Below are positions 1 through 6,215 of a stretch of DNA of 9,476 nt, one piece after another. Source of the DNA: Puniceicoccales bacterium (GTDB taxonomy: Bacteria > Verrucomicrobiota > Verrucomicrobiia > Opitutales > LL51); the NCBI GenBank assembly GCA_031268545.1, contig JAIRXD010000009.1:1-9476 (forward strand), given 5' to 3'. Positions within the stretch are counted from its first letter, which is position 1, and each line of letters starts with the position of its first letter. A program made the position numbers and the translations under genes. The notes below the pieces were generated by a model, which saw only the letters and a list, made by a program, of their open reading frames with translations, was not told the DNA's origin and did no database searches.

Positions 1-168
1 AATCTAAGGACATTGGTAGATTCTAATGGCAATTCACATTATTATGATAACGAGGAAATTAATAATAATTTTGGTAAAACCCTAGAAGAAATTTCCAACC
101 ATACGAAAGAAATAGATAACATCAGAGATAATTCTGGGGCCTATGGAAATTTTGGATATCGAAAATAG
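1..168 (+). CDS. 3' end of an unknown Asn-rich protein (5'-truncated by the window)
   Basis: Frame 1 is open from the first base to a TAG at 166-168, giving the last 55 residues of a protein that begins outside the window. The tail is hydrophilic and rich in Asn, with Tyr/Gly near the end (SGAYGNFGYRK), and shows no recognisable domain. Its composition resembles the tails of the other orphan proteins in the window. The same frame stays open for 27 more codons after the TAG, to a second TAG at 250-252, so the annotated end could be a premature stop, though such a run is not improbable by chance in AT-rich DNA. Function unknown. The reading is supported only by continuity of the frame and plausible composition. 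Confidence 0.55.
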   Translation, partial: NLRTLVDSNGNSHYYDNEEINNNFGKTLEEISNHTKEIDNIRDNSGAYGNFGYRK

Positions 169-219
169 GTCTATACAAATAATTCACTTTCAAAGAAAAT
201 GGATAGGGCTAATATGGGT

Positions 220-247
220 TTGCAATCTGATAAACATTTAATAAAAT
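220..247 (+). promoter_or_regulatory. putative promoter of the 262 gene
   Basis: TTGCAA (220-225) is followed by a 16-base spacer and TAAAAT (242-247), and the predicted start of transcription is near 254. An AAAGGA purine run (254-259) then lies only 2 bases before the ATG at 262, too close for an ideal Shine-Dalgarno. The 5' leader would be under 10 bases. Confidence 0.45.
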
Positions 248-261
248 TTTAGTAAAGGATT

Positions 262-840
262 ATGAAAACAAGGGGATTTACTTTAGCATTAATAATGGGA
301 TTTGCTGTGACCTGCGCCTTCGGCACTAAGCACAAAGGTCATAATGAATCGCAGGGCTTCAAGGATACTCCAATCACGGTTGCTCTAAATGTTATGGAAG
401 AGTATCTGAAGTATTTCGGTGGCGAATATTGCAATACGTTGACCCAGCGAAAGGCGAAAACAATGGACAGATTGATGGATCTATATGTTAATCCGGAAAA
501 AATAAAGGAAATGGAGAAAATCAAATTATCCAATATGCTTGGTGAAATTCAATCCAGAGTTTGCCCTTGTCTCAGGGCCCTTGATTCGGCCAATCATCCA
601 TCGTCCAAGTCCCTGTTTCGCCAAATTAATCTGAGAACTGAATATTTATTTCTGGCGATGACTATGGTGCTGATGAACCGTGAGAGGAGAAGTGACCTTG
701 ATAATAACCTTAATTACTGGGTGGAATATTTTGATAAAGATAAGTGTAATAAATACATAACCCTGGATGAGCTAATAGTACATGTCAAGAAATTGACAAA
801 AAAAATCGAAAGGCTGGAGAAAGGCCAGGTGAAATCGTAA
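262..840 (+). CDS. small secreted Cys-containing protein of unknown function
   Basis: This encodes 192 residues. A signal peptide is visible: a basic start (MKTR), a hydrophobic core at about 6-20 and a likely signal peptidase I cut after AFG (about residue 21). The segment before Cys18 does not fit a lipobox, so a lipoprotein is unlikely. The mature part is mostly helical and highly charged, with four cysteines (C57, C101, C103 as VCPC, and C162) that could form disulfides after export. The C-terminus (about 167-188) has heptad-like Leu/Ile spacing compatible with a short coiled coil. No known domain was recognised. It has its own candidate promoter and ends 14 bases before the 3' end of the convergent tRNA-Gly gene. 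It shares the ATGAAAACAA start with the genes at 7995 and 8912. Function cannot be assigned. Confidence 0.8.
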   Translation: MKTRGFTLALIMGFAVTCAFGTKHKGHNESQGFKDTPITVALNVMEEYLKYFGGEYCNTLTQRKAKTMDRLMDLYVNPEKIKEMEKIKLSNMLGEIQSRVCPCLRALDSANHPSSKSLFRQINLRTEYLFLAMTMVLMNRERRSDLDNNLNYWVEYFDKDKCNKYITLDELIVHVKKLTKKIERLEKGQVKS

Positions 841-856
841 TAAATTCTGTATCTGG

Positions 857-929
857 TGCGAGCGAAGGGGTTCGAACCCTCAACATCCACCTTGGCAAGG
901 TGGCACTCTGACAATTGAGTTACGCTCGC
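857..929 (-). tRNA. tRNA-Gly (anticodon GCC)
   Basis: On the minus strand a complete cloverleaf is visible. The acceptor stem GCGAGCG (929-923) pairs with CGCTCGC (864-858), the D-stem is ACTC/GAGT, and the anticodon stem CCACC/GGTGG encloses loop TTGCCAA with anticodon GCC at 896-894. The T-arm is GAGGG-TTCGAAC-CCCTT (one G-T pair). The discriminator is A at 857 and CCA is encoded (856-854). The D-loop reads AATTGTCA, so the usual G19 is U while C56 is retained; the G19-C56 tertiary pair would be lost. A15 can still pair with U48. The gene decodes GGC/GGU and converges on the 262 gene. Confidence 0.96.
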
Positions 930-942
930 AGCAACTGCCACC

Positions 943-971
943 AACTTGAAAAATTGATCAATATTAGTCAA
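943..971 (-). promoter_or_regulatory. putative promoter of tRNA-Gly
   Basis: On the minus strand TTGACT (971-966) is followed by a 17-base spacer and a poor -10 candidate CAAGTT (948-943), 13 bases before the tRNA 5' end. The -35 is good and the -10 weak. Confidence 0.35.
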
Positions 972-1030
972 GAATAAATGTGCTAATCAGGTGGTAAAAT
1001 GGGGTAGGTGGCCGGTGATGAATTTTTCAA

Positions 1031-1058
1031 TTCGACTTTTTTTTGTGAAGTATACCAT
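1031..1058 (+). promoter_or_regulatory. weak putative promoter of the ACT-domain gene
   Basis: TTCGAC (1031-1036), a 16-base spacer and TACCAT (1053-1058) precede the ATG at 1067 by 8 bases. The geometry matches the better promoters at 1580 and 6216, but both hexamers are imperfect. No Shine-Dalgarno is seen before 1067. Confidence 0.3.
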
Positions 1059-1066
1059 TCATTGGG

Positions 1067-1525
1067 ATGAGCGATGTCACAGTTAGATTACATGGCTATG
1101 AATCGATATCACAGTTTTCTGTCATCATTGATAATAAGATCGGCAGTCTTAATACATTGATGCAACTGTTTCATACCCATGATGAACCTATCCTAGCTAT
1201 TTCCATGGTGGATCATGAAGATTTGGGTATTGTGAGGATTGTTCCAAGTTATCCCGAAGAGGTCAGGGAACTGCTACTGGCCCATTGCCTGAATTTTGTC
1301 GAAAAAAAACTCGTCGGCGTTGAATTGGTTTCGGTAAGTACCATCGCCGAGATAGTCCAGGCTATGGCAAATGCCAGGATAAATATAAATTATATCTACC
1401 CTCTGCTTGTACAAAAAAATGGATTTATGGCCGTTGTAATCGGTGTGGATGATCCACGAATAGCATCTATAGCATTGAGCAAGATTGGCTTGCTTGTCCT
1501 AGGCCAAAATGATCTTTCTCGGTAG
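1067..1525 (+). CDS. tandem ACT-domain protein (amino-acid-binding regulatory type)
   Basis: This 152-residue soluble protein has no signal peptide. Two ACT-like units follow each other. Residues about 15-75 contain FSVIIDNKIGSLNTLMQLF, with the alpha-helix entered by the G-x-L pattern typical of ACT ligand sites, then a strand with IVRIVPS. Residues about 86-148 contain AEIVQAMANARININYIYPL and a following VVIGVDD strand. ACT units bind amino acids and regulate amino-acid metabolism enzymes. Stand-alone two-ACT proteins of this size are common in Verrucomicrobiota and often carry loose acetolactate-synthase-like names, but no catalytic domain is present here. It is flanked by tRNA-Gly on the other strand and an unrelated exported protein, so context does not give its target. 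The start at 1067 fits the candidate promoter and the family length. Confidence 0.8.
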   Translation: MSDVTVRLHGYESISQFSVIIDNKIGSLNTLMQLFHTHDEPILAISMVDHEDLGIVRIVPSYPEEVRELLLAHCLNFVEKKLVGVELVSVSTIAEIVQAMANARININYIYPLLVQKNGFMAVVIGVDDPRIASIALSKIGLLVLGQNDLSR

Positions 1526-1542
1526 TAAATTGGCCGAATTTA
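1526..1542 (+). repeat. TAAATT/AATTTA inverted repeat just upstream of the 1580 promoter
   Basis: TAAATT (1526-1531) and AATTTA (1537-1542) are perfectly complementary arms around GGCCG, directly after the ACT-gene stop and 2 bases before the -35 box at 1545. There is no U-run, so it is not an intrinsic terminator. It could be an operator or chance. Confidence 0.3.
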
Positions 1543-1544
1543 GG

Positions 1545-1572
1545 TTGACATAATTGATTTTATTTGCATAAT
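1545..1572 (+). promoter_or_regulatory. strong sigma-70-type promoter abutting the 1580 start codon
   Basis: A perfect TTGACA (1545-1550), a 16-base spacer and CATAAT (1567-1572; one mismatch to TATAAT). Only 7 bases separate the -10 from the ATG at 1580, so transcription should begin at or next to the A of the ATG and give a leaderless mRNA. Confidence 0.75.
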
Positions 1573-1579
1573 AAATTCT

Positions 1580-2743
1580 ATGAATGAGTATTTTCGATTG
1601 ATTAATTTCATCCTTCTGTCTCTTGCAATGGGCTACAATGCAAATGCATGTGAAAGCTCCTGCTTCTTTGATGGCAAAGGCACGGGATCCGGTACCAGCT
1701 GTAGAAAGCCCAATTATGGAAAATTAAACTTCAATATACAGAACTGCAATGGGACATATTCCTGTGAAGTATGCTATAAAATTACATGCTGTGATAATAA
1801 ATGCGAAAAGACCAATCAAGATTGTAAGAAAAAATGTAAAAATAAGAACATGGAAAAAAGGGTAGAGCTGTGGATGACTCCACAAAACCATAGCGATAAT
1901 CTCGATTCAGTGGCCTGTGCAGATAATAAAATTTACGTCACAGCAAAAAGTGAGCACATGATTCATATATATGATGCCAGAAATGGTGTGCCTCTAGGAA
2001 AATTTGGCGGAAAAGGTAATGAATTTGGCCAATTTAACCGGCCCAATGGCATTGCGACTATGGATAATCTCCTTTTTGTCACCGAAAGAGATAACTCAAG
2101 GGTTCAGGTATTTTCACTTCCAAATTGTAGCTATGTCTGTACCTTTGGTGAAGATACCTTGGTTAGGCCCTATGGTATTTTTACCTGCAAGATTAACGGC
2201 TATTATCTGATCTATGTCACCGACGATGGCAAGGCCAAGAAGTCAGAAAATGACAATGCTAGGAGGATAGTTGTCTTTATTATGGATGAAGAAATGAATC
2301 AAATTGATCCGAAAAAATTTGAAATTAGTGATGAATTTGGTGTAGGAGAATTTGGAAAACTCGAGTCGATTTATGGTGATCTGGAAAGTTATACACTGCT
2401 GATTGCTGATGAAAAGAGTAACGAATTGAAATTATATTCCATGGATGGAAAATCTCTCAATAAGAAAATTAGCAGCGAATTTTTCTCCCAGGGAGACCCG
2501 GAAGGTGTCTGGTTCTTTAAAAAGGATGGTCGATCCTACTGGCTTGCCGTGGAACAGAGAAGAAAGAAAACGACCATATTCCATCTTTTTGATGCTAAGA
2601 CACTTAATCATCTGAGATCGTTCTCGGGCATATATACGAAAAACACAGATGGCATATGTATCAATGAAACCGATAATGGGTTGGTTTTGTATGCGGTTAA
2701 TGATGACCAGGCGGTAACTGCGTTTTCATTGGACTTTCTATAG
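1580..2743 (+). CDS. exported protein: Cys-rich N-terminal module plus phytase-like/NHL beta-propeller
   Basis: This encodes 387 residues. Residues 1-23 form a signal peptide ending in ANA, with Cys24 predicted as the first mature residue. Residues 24-86 contain 11 cysteines (24, 28, 41, 56, 62, 65, 70, 71, 75, 82, 86), a likely disulfide-bonded module that I do not recognise. Residues about 95-387 form a beta-propeller: RPNGIA (154-159) followed by VTERDNSRVQVF (167-178) is NHL-like. LLIADEKSNELKLYSMDG (273-290), DPEGVWFF (306-313), NTDGICI (355-361) and LYAVNDDQAVTAF (370-382) recall the bacterial 3-phytase-like propeller family. Members bind Ca2+ and may hydrolyse phytate, but many are uncharacterised, so enzymatic activity is not established. 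It has its own strong promoter and no Shine-Dalgarno. It lies between the ACT gene and another exported Cys-rich gene. Confidence 0.8.
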   Translation: MNEYFRLINFILLSLAMGYNANACESSCFFDGKGTGSGTSCRKPNYGKLNFNIQNCNGTYSCEVCYKITCCDNKCEKTNQDCKKKCKNKNMEKRVELWMTPQNHSDNLDSVACADNKIYVTAKSEHMIHIYDARNGVPLGKFGGKGNEFGQFNRPNGIATMDNLLFVTERDNSRVQVFSLPNCSYVCTFGEDTLVRPYGIFTCKINGYYLIYVTDDGKAKKSENDNARRIVVFIMDEEMNQIDPKKFEISDEFGVGEFGKLESIYGDLESYTLLIADEKSNELKLYSMDGKSLNKKISSEFFSQGDPEGVWFFKKDGRSYWLAVEQRRKKTTIFHLFDAKTLNHLRSFSGIYTKNTDGICINETDNGLVLYAVNDDQAVTAFSLDFL

Positions 2744-2765
2744 GTAAGAATTTTGTAAATATTCA

Positions 2766-2792
2766 TTGCGAACAGATTTTTTTATGTAGAAT
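2766..2792 (+). promoter_or_regulatory. putative promoter of the 2802 gene
   Basis: TTGCGA (2766-2771), a 15-base spacer and TAGAAT (2787-2792), 9 bases before the ATG at 2802. An overlapping TATAAG (2792-2797) is an alternative -10. The same TAGAAT hexamer serves the 7995 gene. No Shine-Dalgarno is visible. Confidence 0.45.
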
Positions 2793-2801
2793 ATAAGTGC
2801 T

Positions 2802-3836
2802 ATGTGTTTATGCTATAGAATCTTATCAGTCATTTATTTTTTGGTGGTAGTGACTTGTAACGCCGAGGTGAAACTAATAATAAAGCCGGAAGATGGTGAA
2901 AAAACTCAGTTGGAAAATATAACTTTATATAACAGAAGGCTTAGCAATTTATTAAAAGTTTATGGCCGGGTGGCCGTTAAAATCCCCTTCGAATACAAGG
3001 AAGCGTTGCCATTGGCAATAGAAGCATTTCGCCTAAATATGGAGGGGAATTCTACAATGGAGATAGGATCAGATCCGACCATAGATTATGATAATTTTTT
3101 CGGATATTCCGTTTCACAGGTCATTGATAGTAGCCATATTGTAACCCTTAGTCGTGTGATTGGCGAAAATCCGGTGGTGTTTATTATCCAGGATGACAAA
3201 ATTAGATCTTTTATCAAAAGATGCGGTTGTTTAAATTTGTCTTCCATTCCTCTGCCAGAAGATCAATATCAGGATGATGTGCTAGGAAAATTTAAAAATC
3301 TTGACAATGCCATTTGGTTATTGAAATCTAGTAGAGATCTAAGCGGAGATGATCTGTGTATTTTGCTCAAAGACCATAGTCATATTAATGCAGAATTTTC
3401 TAATGATGAGGCCGATGATGGATCAGAATTTTCACAGCATATATCTACAAGAGATTACCATATAATAGAAGGAACCAATCCGCATGAATATAAAAATTGT
3501 GAATGTCAGACAGTTGAGCAAGAGTGTTTTTGTAAAAAAATCACCAGAGTGTTGAAGTCCAAGAGTACCATGAAATATTATATTGGCGCTGGTGCAGTAC
3601 TGTGTTCCATCGCATTGCATTACTATTGCCCCATGGTCACTTCGGCGATCAATAAAATGGCCAATGGAGTTGCCTGTGTCCTGAAATCCGGTGCGATTTC
3701 CACCTATAATGGTTTTAAATCAGTCTATAATTTTATGGGTAATTTTTTCTGCAGCCCTTTTAAAAATAAAACTCATGATGGATTTATCTGTAATGAGAAA
3801 GGAAATTGCTGTAAATTTTACAAAGCTTGCCAGTAG
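2802..3836 (+). CDS. exported, probably membrane-anchored Cys-rich protein; N-terminal region faintly Skp1/BTB-like
   Basis: This encodes 344 residues. A signal peptide is visible (residues 1-21, cut after CNA). Mature residues 22-120 read VKLIIKPEDGEKTQL, then a helix with RRLSNLLKVYG, then VAVKIPFEYKEALPLAIEAF, and later IDYDNFF...SQVIDSSHIVTL. This order (beta-DGE-beta, S-x-x-L helix, IP, helix, D-x-x-x-F, L/V-I helix) resembles the Skp1/POZ pattern, but only by eye. Residues 195-209 are acidic. A CEC-ECFC cluster (233-244) precedes a hydrophobic span at about 258-281, likely a transmembrane helix. The C-terminal tail has six more cysteines from 292 on (292, 317, 330, 336, 337, 343). The family is not recognised. 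It is preceded by its own promoter. What can be stated firmly is export, an anchor-like span and cysteine richness. Confidence 0.7.
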   Translation: MCLCYRILSVIYFLVVVTCNAEVKLIIKPEDGEKTQLENITLYNRRLSNLLKVYGRVAVKIPFEYKEALPLAIEAFRLNMEGNSTMEIGSDPTIDYDNFFGYSVSQVIDSSHIVTLSRVIGENPVVFIIQDDKIRSFIKRCGCLNLSSIPLPEDQYQDDVLGKFKNLDNAIWLLKSSRDLSGDDLCILLKDHSHINAEFSNDEADDGSEFSQHISTRDYHIIEGTNPHEYKNCECQTVEQECFCKKITRVLKSKSTMKYYIGAGAVLCSIALHYYCPMVTSAINKMANGVACVLKSGAISTYNGFKSVYNFMGNFFCSPFKNKTHDGFICNEKGNCCKFYKACQ

Positions 3837-3971
3837 CAAGAATAAAAAATATTGTAAATCTTAAGTGGGTTTTGTTAATAGAATAAAAGGTCATAGCTTT
3901 AAATCTGATGTATTTGGGATCATGGTAGTACAATGGGCGTTATAGGTTTTTTCAGTTCATTATTATCTAGC

Positions 3972-3983
3972 AGGAGAAAGATG
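3972..3983 (+). promoter_or_regulatory. Shine-Dalgarno supporting mutase start at 3981
   Basis: AGGAG (3972-3976), four bases before ATG 3981. It is the clearest Shine-Dalgarno before any candidate start codon in this window, and it implies that the true protein starts 16 codons inside the longest open frame. Confidence 0.6.
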
Positions 3984-4367
3984 GCTAATCTTTTTAGCAA
4001 GATTCCTGATGGTACATTATCCAAGAGTTCTCTTAGAAATATCAGAGAATGGTATGCTTGCGATGATCCTCAAAAAATTATCCAAGAGGTGATTTTTGAG
4101 CTGGCTAATGCCGGTGAGTTCAACGAATTAAATAACAGGTTTTTTAAAACCCTAACCTTCGGGACCGGTGGCATCCGTGGCCGTACTGTGGGTGATTATA
4201 TCACCATGGCAGAGAATGGAAAAAGCCCAAATGCTTCGCCGGAGTTTCCGGCCATTGGTAGTACTTGTTTAAACCACTTCAATATCATTCGAGCCACCAT
4301 GTCGTTACATAAATATTGTAAAAAAGTAATGGATTCTCAGGGCCATAAACTGCTATTGGTGGTGGCC

Positions 4368-4370
4368 TAA
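4368..4370 (+). other. in-frame nonsense codon in the mutase
   Basis: TAA in frame 3 between ...LLVVA and DVRLFSKFFAE. The flanking residues match the continuous strand-turn of the family, where Tyr usually precedes the Asp. TAA also ends the 262 and 6216 genes here, so codon reassignment is not supported. Confidence 0.85.
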
Positions 4371-5916
4371 GATGTGAGACTTTTTTCAAAATTCTTTGCA
4401 GAGATCACAGCTAAAACCTGGGAGTATCTCGGTGGCGAAGCGATGGTTTTTGCCGGACCAAGATCCACACCCCAGCTGAGTTTTTCCGTTAGACATTTCA
4501 AGGCCATTGCCGGAGTTGTTATTACTGCCAGTCACAATCCCTATTATGACAATGGCTATAAGGCCTACTTTGCCGATGGTGCTCAGGTGATAGACCCTTC
4601 GGCTGCTGCCATAATAGAGAATTTTTCCCAGACTAGGCTGTCGGACAGTATGGCCATATTTAAGGCCATCGAAGCCAAAGAGTTTATAAATATCATAGAT
4701 CCAAAAAATGAAGAGCCCTATCTGGATGCGGTTAGGGACTCGGTCCTGGATGTGGCTTTAATGAAGAATTGTAGTCGGAAGGTTGTTTTCACTCCATTGC
4801 ATGGCACCGGAGATCTGGCGGCGCTGCCAGTTCTAAAATCGCTTGGAGTGGAAGTTGTTTGTGTAGAGGAGCAAATGACACATGATCCGATGTTTAGCAC
4901 TGTTAAATCCCCGAATCCGGAGAATTTCGATTCGCTGAAGTTAGCCATTGACCGCGCCAATGCCGTTGGCGCTGACCTGGTGATTGCGACGGATCCGGAT
5001 GCCGATCGCATGGCCATTGCCGCTAGAAATAACCATGGAGAGTTCGAAAAATTTTCTGGAAATCTGACCGGAGCCCTTTTGCTTGAACATCGGATTAGGA
5101 AGATGAAAAAGTTGGGCATTTTACCTAAAAATGGAGCCAAAAATGCCGTGGTGTTGAAGACCTTTGTCACCACTCCTCTCATCGAAAAAATAGCCGCCAA
5201 CCACGGCCTGAAGTGTATAAATACGCTTACTGGATTTAAATGGCTAGGCAATAAAATCAATGATTATGCGCTGCGGTTGATGGAAAAGGTCGGCGATGCC
5301 TACGCCGGTTACGATGATATCGAAATCAGTGAAAGAAGAAAACTTTTGCTCAAACACAGTCAATTTTGTGTTTTTAGCTGTGAGGAGAGCTATGGTTGTT
5401 TAGCCAGCGATGTGGTCCGAGATAAAGATGCAAACGCCGCAGCGGCGATGGCCTGCGAAATGATGGCGGATCTGGGCACAAAAACATTGGTGGATTTTCG
5501 CGATGAAATTCAATCCATTTATGGCTATCATGATGATGCATTGTTAAATATATACTATGAGGGTTCCAGTGGCGTAGAGAGGATCAGGAATATTTTAAAT
5601 TCCTACAGAAAAGATCCGCCGATAATTGTAAATGGACAGAAGGTGATCAAGATTTGTGATTTTTTAAAGGACTCCATTCAGGATGCAGATGGTTGTACGG
5701 TGCCCCGTGAGGATTTTTTATTCCTTGAACTAGAAAATGGCGATACCTATGCGGTGCGCGGTAGCGGTACCGAGCCAAAGATAAAGTTTTATATATTTTG
5801 CAGTGCCACCGAGATGGGTTCCAAAATGTCCAACAATGTCATTGGCCAGGTAAAATCCAGGGTGGATTCATTGAAAAATTTTCTCGAAGCCGATGTTAAT
5901 ACCCGTTCCGATGGTT

Positions 5917-5941
5917 AAAGTTAAGATTGTTTTAGCTTTTT
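5917..5941 (+). terminator. weak intrinsic terminator candidate after the mutase
   Basis: AAAGTTAA (5917-5924) and TTAGCTTT (5932-5939) form an 8-bp stem with one T-G pair around a 7-base loop, continuing into a T-run (5937-5941). The stem is AT-rich, so efficiency would be low. Confidence 0.4.
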
Positions 5942-5962
5942 AATATACTTTGGCTCTTTCTC

Positions 5963-5991
5963 TTGACCTGATGGCGAAGTTTCCTTAGAAG
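5963..5991 (+). promoter_or_regulatory. putative promoter of tRNA-Ser
   Basis: TTGACC (5963-5968), a 17-base spacer and TAGAAG (5986-5991), 10 bases before the tRNA 5' end at 6002. Confidence 0.5.
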
Positions 5992-6001
5992 TGGATAGCT
6001 C

Positions 6002-6091
6002 GGAGAGATGGCTGAGTGGTCGAAAGCGCCTTCCTGCTAAGAAGGTAGCCTCATAAAACGGGGCTCGAGGGTTCGAATCCCTCTCTCTCCG
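6002..6091 (+). tRNA. tRNA-Ser (anticodon GCT)
   Basis: A complete class II tRNA. The acceptor stem GGAGAGA (6002-6008) pairs with TCTCTCC (6084-6090). The anticodon stem CCTTC/GAAGG encloses CTGCTAA with anticodon GCT at 6036-6038. A long variable arm includes GCC...GGC, and the T-arm is GAGGG-TTCGAAT-CCCTC. The discriminator is G6091, followed by encoded CCA (6092-6094). It decodes AGC/AGU. Confidence 0.97.
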
Positions 6092-6132
6092 CCAGCGATT
6101 TTACCTTTCATCGATTTAAAAAAAAATTAATC

Positions 6133-6151
6133 CAGCATAAGATTCATGCTG
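6133..6151 (+). repeat. hairpin-forming inverted repeat downstream of tRNA-Ser
   Basis: CAGCAT (6133-6138) and ATGCTG (6146-6151) form a 6-bp stem with a 7-base loop, 30 bases before the -35 of the 6216 promoter. There is no U-run after it, so it is not a standard terminator. It may be a processing hairpin or an operator. Confidence 0.35.
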
Positions 6152-6180
6152 TTAGACACACGTTTGTTCTCCATTGTAAA

Positions 6181-6208
6181 TTGACATAGGTCCATATTAT
6201 ACTATAAT
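6181..6208 (+). promoter_or_regulatory. perfect-consensus promoter abutting the 6216 start codon
   Basis: TTGACA (6181-6186), a 16-base spacer and TATAAT (6203-6208), both exact consensus. Seven bases separate the -10 from ATG 6216, the same geometry as at 1580. A leaderless transcript is predicted. Confidence 0.82.
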
Positions 6209-6215
6209 CAATTTC

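Larger units (their letters stand above)
3933..5918 (+). pseudogene. alpha-D-phosphohexomutase (phosphoglucomutase/phosphomannomutase type) interrupted by one in-frame TAA
   Basis: The frame from 3933 stops at TAA 4368-4370 and continues in the same frame to 5918. The N-terminal half carries FGTGGIRG (residues 76-83 counted from 3933). The remainder carries the phosphoserine loop TASHNP (Ser codon 4530-4532), the metal loop DPDADR (4992-5009), the sugar loop FSCEESYG and the phosphate loop RGSGTEPK (Arg codon 5757-5759). Family members read roughly VVA-Y-D-x-R-x-F-S across the break, so TAA stands where Tyr (TAT/TAC) is expected: one substitution, no frameshift. The enzyme would interconvert hexose 1- and 6-phosphates in the cytoplasm. 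AGGAG at 3972-3976 favours ATG 3981 (MANLFSKIPD) over 3933 as the true start. All motifs downstream are intact, so the lesion is recent, a sequencing error, or tolerated by readthrough or a split product (GTG at 4374 could restart). Confidence 0.88.

Noticed and set aside
199..252. Tiny 17-codon frame MDRANMGLQS... before the 262 gene
   Set aside because: Too short, no promoter or ribosome site, and its end overlaps the -10 region of the 262 promoter; better read as the possible extension of the left-edge gene.
4368..4370. Reassigned TAA codon or programmed readthrough as the normal state
   Set aside because: TAA ends the 262 and 6216 genes normally, and no readthrough context or downstream structure is evident, so a simple mutation or sequencing error is preferred.
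4718..5260. Long antisense open frame (180 codons) opposite the mutase
   Set aside because: It overlaps conserved mutase motifs completely and is explained as the complementary frame of a more GC-rich gene; no start signal.
6096..6130. Terminator after tRNA-Ser
   Set aside because: Only a 4-bp CGAT/ATCG stem with a 10-base loop, followed by As rather than Ts.
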